Of a DNA stretch of 64,000 bases, positions 57,150-64,000 are shown piece by piece. The notes beneath the pieces are model-generated. The model had not been told where the DNA came from. It made no database searches and was given only the letters and a program-made list of their open reading frames with translations. Source of the stretch: Hsuehochloa calcarea (lineage: Eukaryota > Streptophyta > Magnoliopsida > Poales > Poaceae). The DNA lies in contig CM070604.1 of the NCBI GenBank assembly GCA_036346395.1, forward strand, positions 3,137,501 through 3,201,500. The letters are read 5' to 3'. The position numbers and the translations under genes are program-made. The stretch's first letter is position 1. Each line of letters starts with the position of its first letter.

Positions 57150-60124
57150 TCAGGCAGCTTCTCCTCTGAGTTCACTAACCAGACTGCCAGATGCCTCATG
57201 CATGTTATTGGTCAACATAGCATATGTCTGAGAACTAATGCAACCGTGTCTATACTCCATAGCGGACAGCATCTGGGAACATATATCAACATAGCCAGCT
57301 TTGAGCAAGCCATCATTTAGAATTTTCCATGCAACTTCATCATGATTATAGCCCAGTTCAAGCAAGTCGCAGAACAGTGACATAGCCTTCTCAAAGTCTC
57401 CCTCATTACAAAGGCCTAGAATAAGAAGCTGGTAGGATTCAAGATGAGGCTGAAAGCCGCATTCTATCACGTTGCTAACAAATGATAAGGCCTTTTCAAA
57501 GGACTTGGTATCACAACAGCACTTAATAAGCGATGTGTATATCTCCTCACTGGGAGATATACCTTTTCCACACATATGATCAAGAAGAACACATGCTTCT
57601 TCAAGACGGCTTGCTTTGCAGAATCCTGCAATTAGAGAGCTGTATGTCGTTATTGTGGGGTTTAAACCATGCTTCACCATCCTTTCAAAAAGCTGCCAGG
57701 CAGCATCCAACTCTATCAAGTTCCACATGCCGGAAGTGCCTACATAACAAACATTAACCAGATTCCCTTTTAGAATATGCTTGAGCAAAATACAATAGGT
57801 CCGGTAATTTGGCTCACATGATGCATCCATCATGCGCTTCAGAGTTAAAAATGCACGATTAATATATCCCATGTGCCCGCAGCCATCAATAAATATGTTG
57901 TAGGTCACCACATCAGGGCAACACCTTCTCTTTCCATTTCCACAATTAATTTCTCAGCCTCCTCCATTCGACCTTCCTTGCAGTATGAGTTAATGAATAC
58001 AGTATATGTGGTTGCACTAGGCTTATGTCCTAACGAAATCATTTCATCGTACATCCTTTTAGCATGGTCATGCTTCCCTTCTCTGAGCATTTCATCGATT
58101 AGTATTGTATAGGCAACAACCGTACACTTTATTCCCCTGAGAGCCATCTGATCCAGTATTGGCAAGGCTTCCTGCAGCTTCTTTTGTTTGCATAAAGCAT
58201 GCAATAGTACACTATATGTGTATGAATCTGGTGTGCAGCACTCACCGATCATCCTCTCTATAAGGGCGGCAGCAAAGTCAGTATTGCCTGCCTTGCTGAA
58301 ACCATCAATTAGAGTGGTATATTCTACCTTGGTTAGGGCTACTCCTTTTCTAACAAGAAATGAATATGCTTCTTCAGCTCTTCCAGCCTTGCACAGTGCA
58401 GCAGTTAAGACAGTGTGTGCTTTCTCATCAGGTGTCAAACCATTCTGCTCCATCATTTCAAATAACCTGAAAGCATTATCAAAATCATGTCCGTTGCACT
58501 GGCCTTGAACCAAAGTGGTATAGGTGACCACATCAGGAATTATTCCATCTTCTTGCATTTTAGTTATTAGAGCCATTGCCTTGTGAAGTTTTTTATCCTG
58601 AATTAACCCATGCATCAGAGAGTTGTAGGTCCAGGAATTCGGCTTGCAACCATCAAGTTCCATCATTTTCAAGACATCTAGTGCAAACTCAACCTTCCCA
58701 CTCTTGCAATAGCCATCAATTATAGATGTGTAGGTGATTACATTCGGAACTAAACCATTTGCCGAGATTTCATTTAACAACTCTTTAGCCTCTTTTAATC
58801 TATCCTTCTTAATGAGGCTATTGATCAACTTTCCATACACCTGTATATCAAGTTTACACTTGCTCGACATCATATTCTTCTTAACCCTGAGTGCATCATC
58901 GATCCTTTCAGCCTTGCAATACCCATTGATCAAGTTAGTGAATGTAACAACCGTAGGTGCAAAACCTCCCTTAACAGCACTATTCAGCAATTCTTCAGCT
59001 TCGTCTGTCTTCCCATCACAGAGGCCATGAATCAAAGTGCTGTATGTCCAATCATCCGGGTAGCACCCGGTTCCTTCCATCAGTTCCTTAATCCCCAATG
59101 CATCCTTCGTCCTTCCCGACTTGCAGTACCCAATAATTATTGCATTGTATGTCATAACGCTTGGAACAACACCTCTCCGAGGCATTTCATCGAGCAAAAC
59201 CCTGGCATCACCAATCCTACCCTCCTTACAAAGGCCACTGATCAAGAATGTATATGTGCGCACATTCGGGGAGCACCCATCCCCCATCATCATCAAGAAC
59301 AGCACAAGTGCCTCCCTTACACACCGTGCCTCACAGAGCCCCTGAATTAAAATGGTGTAGGAGTACTCATTTCTCTTGCAACCCATCAGCGGCATCATCA
59401 GGAATAGCCAGCAAGCCTTCCTCAAGTCACCCGTTCGACAGTACCCCAGAAGTAACGCATTACATGTGAACGTCTCTGGCTCTAATCCACCCTCCAGCAA
59501 CAGCCTGAAATACCGGTGTGCCGTGGCGAGATCACCCTCCTTGCAGTACGACTTAATCAAGAAGTTGTACGTCACCGCGTCTGGCAAGAGCCCATCCCGC
59601 ACGAGCTGCGAGTACACCTTCTCCATATCCTCCGTCATGTCGAACCGCGCGAGCGACCTGAGGGCGAAGTTGTAGCACTTCGGGGACAGAGCGAGGCGCG
59701 AGGCGCACGTTCGACGGATTGCCTGAATGGCGTCGGCGGACACGCGCATGTCGTCCGCGGTATGGGAGCAATTGAGCATGGACACGACGAGCTTCTCGTA
59801 GTGTGCGGGGGCGCGGCGGCGCGAGAGGAGGTGCAGGAGGGCCGCGTGGGAGGCGGCGGTGTGGCGGAAGCCTGGGCGGCGCGCCAGCCATTCGAAGAAG
59901 GCGAGCGCGGTGGCGGGGTCGGGAGCGGTGGAGGCGGCGCGGAAGAGGTCGGCGACGTGCGCAGCAGTTACGGAGGAGGCCAGGCGCTTGTAGGCGCGGC
60001 CCTTGTTCCAGCGGCGCGTGGAGAGGATGCGGCCGAGCTCGGCGACGACGTCGGGGGTGGAGGTGGAGGCGGAAGCGGAAGCGGAGGCGGAGGAGAATTG
60101 GGAGAGGGGCGGGAGGCGGCGCAT
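57150..60124 (-). pseudogene. P-class pentatricopeptide repeat protein with one frameshift
   Basis: An intronless frame from 60124 runs 739 codons to a stop at 57905. A second frame carries on from about 57911 to 57150 with the next PPR motifs. The break is at 57916-57918 (GGG on the plus strand), where one missing base turns a DVVTYNIFIDGC motif into LMW and a stop. Together they give about 990 residues with about 24 P-type motifs, such as DAVTYNFLIKSYC and NVITYTSIIDGYC, without E or DYW domains. The Arg/Ser/Ala-rich N-terminus suggests mitochondrial or plastid import. P-class PPRs bind organellar RNA one base per motif. The protein resembles Arabidopsis At5g65560 as I remember it. A single indel in an otherwise intact gene could also be a sequence error, and a truncated 736-residue product with 17 motifs could still be made. 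Confidence 0.88.
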
Positions 60125-60305
60125 GGTGGGTGGAGGCGGCGAGGTTTAGGGTTTTGCGGCGGCGGAGAGGGGAGGAAGCATATTTGGTTCTGGGGATAGT
60201 GGGGGTTTAGCGGCGCGCCGGAGGCAGAGGCGGAGGCCGTGCGTTGCTGGGTTTCCCTTTCTTTTCCCCCACGGAGATGCTTGTTGGATACGAAGTATTG
60301 TTTTT
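60125..60305 (-). promoter_or_regulatory. Upstream region of the PPR gene
   Basis: GC-rich 5' leader sequence (60125-60250) turning AT-rich at the Helitron. No TATA box is obvious. Confidence 0.3.
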
Positions 60306-60634
60306 TTAGTTCAGTTTTCGTGCTTTGTTACCGATTAAAAAAAATTATCTCTCGTTAATTGTCGTTATGTGCAGCCTACAATACAAGTAATTCACCGATA
60401 ACCCATTCTTAAAAAGATCGATAGAATCTTTAACTTTTTGCGCACCAACTTGTGCAGTTAGGGTGTGAGGGGAGAGAAGAGGAGGCTATGGGTGGCCAAC
60501 CGTACGCACGAAAGAAACCGAGAAAGAACGAGATTCAACGGCTCACATCTTACGAAGAAAAGTAGATCTAACGGCTCACATCGCATGAGAAAGGACGGAC
60601 CGCCACTAATTCATTCTTTTAAGTAGTAGAAAAG
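60306..60634 (-). mobile_element. Small non-autonomous Helitron, second family member
   Basis: Its complement matches 16208-16534 almost throughout: CTTTTCTACTACTTAAAAG start, ATGTGAGCCGTTAGATCTAC, CGTGCGTACGGTTGGCCACC, CTATCGATCTTTTTAAGAA, and an end AACAAAGCACG.AAACTGAACTAA. The 3' end reads CTAA rather than CTAG. It has about the same length (329 bp) and opposite orientation. Confidence 0.75.
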
Positions 60635-62640
60635 TTTTTAGAGAGCACCCTGGTTTTCCAAAAATACCGTAGTATCAAAAATTTTGTGGTGTCTGGATAC
60701 AACAAATATTGTGATTTTACAAACTTTAGTATTTTAAATACCATGATATTTTTAGAGTTTATAAAAATACATTGTATACCTCTTTTTAAAATCCTAAACC
60801 GAGCTCGCCTCCCATCCATCGTATTTTCTCCCGCAGTGTGCTTCCGCAAATGCCAAGCAATCATTTTTCCCTCTTGTAATTTAGTGCCGTGATATGCTCT
60901 TTCTTTCTTTGATTACATCGTGGTGCCGGTGGCCGCAATTTGTTATGCCTCTGCGGTTTATACCAGTATTTCTTATACTACCATTGCAGTGCTCGTCGAG
61001 CAGCTATTGGCGTTTTCTAGGATGTGGAGTGTACCCATGGATTATGTGGCACATGGTTCCCAGGTTTGTTATTTTCTTTGTCTAATTTTAGATCTATACT
61101 TTGTGTATGAACTGATCAATGCTTATAGAGGTTTGTGGATGTGGTACGAGGACATATTTGTTTGCCCATATACCAAATTGGATCTAATTAATATATTATT
61201 TTTGACACAGTAGCTTCTAAATGTTGCAATTTGTCTATAATGAAATGCATGCGAAAGAACGGCTACTATACAATATACACTATATAAATTTTCATAAGTT
61301 AGTCCAATAGCTATTTAAAAACAAAATATTGTAATTAATATTGTATTTGCCAAATACATCATGATTTTTATTAAAACTAAAAAAATTTGTGGTATTCCTT
61401 GCCTAGTACTTGACAAGCTGTGGTTTTTGCATACTATGGTTTTCAAATGCTATAATAGTTATTTTAAAACAAATAGTGTACTTAATACTGTAGTTACCAA
61501 ACACGATATGGTTTTTTAATATTAAAACTACAAAAAAAACACTAATTAGATCTGATGCTAGCTCGACATTGGGCGCAGCCCCAGGAGCGACGGAGACACC
61601 AACCAGGAGGCAAGGAGAAGAGGAGGTCGCGGGTTGCTGGGCTGGGGCATGGCAGTGGAAGTGGGGAGAAGTGGAGGGTTGCTCGGGGGAGGAGGAAGGG
61701 AGGGCGGTGCATGGACGGCGGCGGCTGGGAGGGGGAGGAGGAGAAGAAGGGGGGCGGGGCGGCACCACTCAGGGGAGGAGGAGGGCAGCCCCGGGTGATC
61801 CAGATCTAGATCCGCGGGGAGGAGGAGGCAGGTGGGCAGGGGAGGAGGAGGAGGCAGGTGGGCAGGGAGGAGGAGGAGGTCGGCAGGGGGAAGGGGAGGA
61901 GGTGGGCGAGCGTGGAAGGAGGAGGTGGCCGGCGTGGAAGGAGGGAGGTGAGCTGGCGGGCGCGGGGGGGAGAGGGTGCTGGCGGGATTTTTATGGAGTG
62001 GTAATTGGCAGGTAATTACCCCCGGACTAGGAGGGTAATTTGGGAAGGGAGGTTGCGGGAAGCTACAAAAGCTCCCTGCGGGCGGCTTCTGGTTTCCGCG
62101 CGTGGAGATCGAAAGCGGCTTGGGAAAAAAGCAGATATGAAAAGTCGACCGTTTGGTTCGGCTTTCGGCTTTTCCGAGCGGAAGCTGAAACAAACGGGGC
62201 CTTTGAAGAAGCTTCTTTCGAAGACATTCCACTAATTTATAGAAAATGTTTTTTCCATCCGAAAGTCCCGCTTGCAATTCAATTCGTGACCCTCAAGAAC
62301 TTATTCCATGTACGTCTTTTCTGTAAGGATAGAATCATGGACTGGAGCGTGACCAAACGACGAACTACCCATGTATGGATAGCCAGCAACGAGAGCCAAT
62401 TCATCGTTGTCTACTTTCTTCCTCTTCAAGAAATTTCCCAAGATAATGATGAAAATCCTAACTATTGGCACCCTTGCACATGTGGCATTCCCATGCCAGC
62501 CACTTGAACACGTATCCATGACAAATTTGAAAAATCCCTTCCTCTTTTCTTTCCCTCTTTTCTTCCTTTCTTCTCCCTCTCTCTGCTTCTTCCCAGCGCT
62601 TGGTGAGCAGCTCCCACCTTGCCACACTTTCCCCTCCGCT
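60635..62640. other. Repeat-like intergenic sequence
   Basis: Bases 60640-61550 are AT-rich with recurring TACCRTRRTATC and TTAAAACTAAAAA words and a GC-rich patch near 60790-60850. Bases 61560-61980 are GGAGGAGG-rich low complexity. Bases 62040-62230 hold TTTGGTTCGGCTTTCGGCTT and AAACAAACGGGGCC, words typical of grass transposon edges. No pair of ends or coding domain could be matched, so no element is named. Confidence 0.35.
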
Positions 62641-62649
62641 GTCGCCTCC

Positions 62650-63230
62650 TCCCCTCTACTCTCCTTCACCAATGCCGACATCCTCCTCCGCGTCCACCTC
62701 GACACCTCCGCCGACGATGCCGACAGTGGTAGCAGCGGTGACCACCACCCAACCCCTGCCCACCTCCTCCTCGACCTTCACATCTCTTTGACATCCCTCC
62801 TCTGTTCCTGCTACTTCGCCACCCTCCTCTCCAACCGGCGACCACTAGTGCCCCCCCCTCTTCCGCCGCCGCCGGTCGCCTCTTCCTCGCCGTGCCCCCT
62901 TCGTCCTCCTGCTCCCGCCCTTTCCACATCCATGTCAAGGTCCTCCGCCTAATTCACACACTTGACTTTGCCAACGGCTCCTTGTTGCTCTACATGTCCT
63001 CTTTGATGAGTGCGTCGAGGGGTGCATTCGTTTCCTCGAGGTTGTGCCCTAGTTCAACCTCCTCACCAGGGCCCGTCGCCCCCTCTGTCGCTGCGAGCGA
63101 GGCCGCTAAGTCAGCCTCGGAGGCAATGCATCAAGGCTCGATCAACTCCACCATCCACGAACACCGTGTCTCGGCTGCCACCAAGGTATTCACCGCGATG
63201 CTCCTCCAGGACTACCCCTCTATGACTGGG
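62650..63230 (+). pseudogene. BTB/POZ domain protein-like gene remnant
   Basis: In one frame 62660-62700 reads SFTNADILLRVHLDT, like the start of a plant BTB domain, and about 62760-62840 reads a CSCYFATLLSNRR stretch. After a frame change 63001-63052 reads LFDECVEGCIRFLEVVP. A further frame (63122-63220) reads EAMHQGSINSTIHEHRVSAATKVF. This order matches the grass relatives of Arabidopsis At1g63850-type BTB proteins, which act as substrate adaptors for CUL3 ubiquitin ligases. At least two frameshifts and missing segments rule out a full product. The last block lies in a 227-bp duplicated unit. Confidence 0.6.
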
Positions 63231-63565
63231 GATGGCAATGGGCCCCATTCCCCGTTCCCCGATGGGGAATTCACCCATTAGGGGCTGGAGTTGGGATTAT
63301 TTCTTCCCCCACGATGATGCTAATATGAAAAATACAATTCCCTATGGAGGCAATGCATCAAGGCTCGATCAACTCCGCCATCCACAGACACTGTGTCCCG
63401 GCTGCCACCAAGGTATTCACCGTGATGCTCCTCAAGGACTACCCCTATGTGACTGGGGATGGCAATGGGCCACATTCCCCTTTCCCCGACGGGGAATTCA
63501 CCCATTAGGGGCCGGAGTTGGGACTATTTCTTCCCCACGATGATGCTAATATGAAAATACAATTC
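63119..63565 (+). repeat. 227-bp tandem duplication
   Basis: Unit one (63119-63345) and unit two (63346-63565) both start GGAGGCAATGCATCAAGGCTC and end near ATGAAAATACAATTCC. Both contain TCCCCGAYGGGGAATTCACC. They differ by scattered substitutions. The second half of each unit has GGGGAATTC-rich text typical of some grass hAT edges. Confidence 0.85.
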
Positions 63566-64000
63566 CTTATCGGGTGAAGTGGGACCGGGGCCATTCCTCT
63601 ACTCCCCATCCCCGCTACCGACATAGGCCCCTGATAACCCTAAGACATGAGGGCCACTAGCCCACTACCACACAATCCCGTCTCCTGTAGGTTGTAAGTC
63701 GTAACTAGGACTCATAACCCTAGCAGTAGCAGCATGCTAACATCTCATTCAATGCCTTCCCTATCCCCTTTCAGCCTTCGGCCTTCGGCCTTCCCCATTC
63801 CCAGCCGCCGCCCCCAAATCCTCATCAGCAATTTTGCATCCCCTTCGTTGCTCCCGTTGCTCCTCTGGTCCTCCCTCAGTCCCACTGCTCCCATATCCGG
63901 CAGCTCCGCTGCTCCCTCAGTCCCGCTGCTCGCGCCGGCTTCGTCTGGTCCTCTAGGCTCCGGCCCTCCTCAACATCCGACGCCGGCCTCCTCCTCAATA
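63566..64000. other. Unassigned C-rich sequence to the window end
   Basis: Includes CTTCGGCCTTCGGCCTTC microrepeats (63777-63794) and CTCCCTCAGTCCC duplicates (63872-63928). No gene is recognised. A coding region could begin here and continue beyond the window. Confidence 0.3.

Noticed and set aside
59516..60210. Gly/Arg-rich plus-strand frames opposite the PPR N-terminus
   Set aside because: They are shadow frames of the GC-rich start of the PPR gene.
1..64000. tRNA or rRNA genes and endogenous pararetrovirus sequence
   Set aside because: I saw no cloverleaf-like tRNA with A and B boxes, no rRNA core sequence and no movement-protein or pararetroviral polyprotein motifs. The reverse transcriptase present is of copia type.

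Overview
This is plant nuclear DNA, almost certainly from a grass. It has spliced genes with long introns and very GC-rich coding starts. It also holds many nested transposable elements of grass type: SIRE/Maximus-like copia LTRs, a gypsy-like element with giant LTRs, small Helitrons ending in CTAG, Stowaway-like and TA-targeting MITEs, and hAT relics. No prokaryotic, organellar, viral-host or CRISPR features are seen. From memory only, the neighbourhood of an ILR1-like hydrolase, a thaumatin-like protein and an EAR-type ERF resembles a segment of rice chromosome 6. That synteny was not checked.

Layout. Bases 1-17000 are a transposon nest. A solo SIRE-type LTR (1016-2876) is followed by a Ty1/copia element (3027-12175), which is itself split by a truncated SIRE-type element (6130-about 10645). 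The copia element sits inside a small tandem duplication beside choline-kinase-like exon fragments (12486-12903). These fragments lie upstream of a Helitron-like 3' end at 14209, which suggests gene capture. A second Helitron-type terminus lies at 15950. A third, small Helitron (16208-16534) is nested in a Stowaway-like MITE (16053-16661).

Bases 17000-37600 are the gene island. It contains a four-exon ILR1-like IAA-amino acid hydrolase (17026-22025, +), a degenerate hAT transposon region (about 24333-28985), an intronless thaumatin-like protein (29731-30492, -), a micron-like MITE next to a short non-autonomous LTR element (33700-35584), a minisatellite (35898-36368), and an AP2/ERF repressor with an EAR motif (36865-37404, -).

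Bases 39500-54533 hold a copia gag scrap, the last exons of a REV1-like translesion polymerase (about 40509-42197, +) without its polymerase exons, and a 12.3-kb gypsy-like element (42220-54528, target duplication ACTAA) inserted 22 bp after the REV1 stop. The element has LTRs of about 3.7 kb, only gag-like coding inside, and a solo SIRE-type LTR in its 3' LTR. Bases 57150-60124 (-) hold a P-class pentatricopeptide repeat gene broken by one frameshift. A second copy of the small Helitron follows (60306-60634). The end of the window carries a broken BTB/POZ-like gene (62650-63230) with a 227-bp tandem duplication.

The genes do not form a pathway. The hydrolase would act in auxin-conjugate turnover, the thaumatin-like protein in defence at the cell wall or apoplast, the ERF in transcriptional repression, and the PPR in organellar RNA processing. 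The window is chiefly a record of layered transposon insertion around a few host genes.
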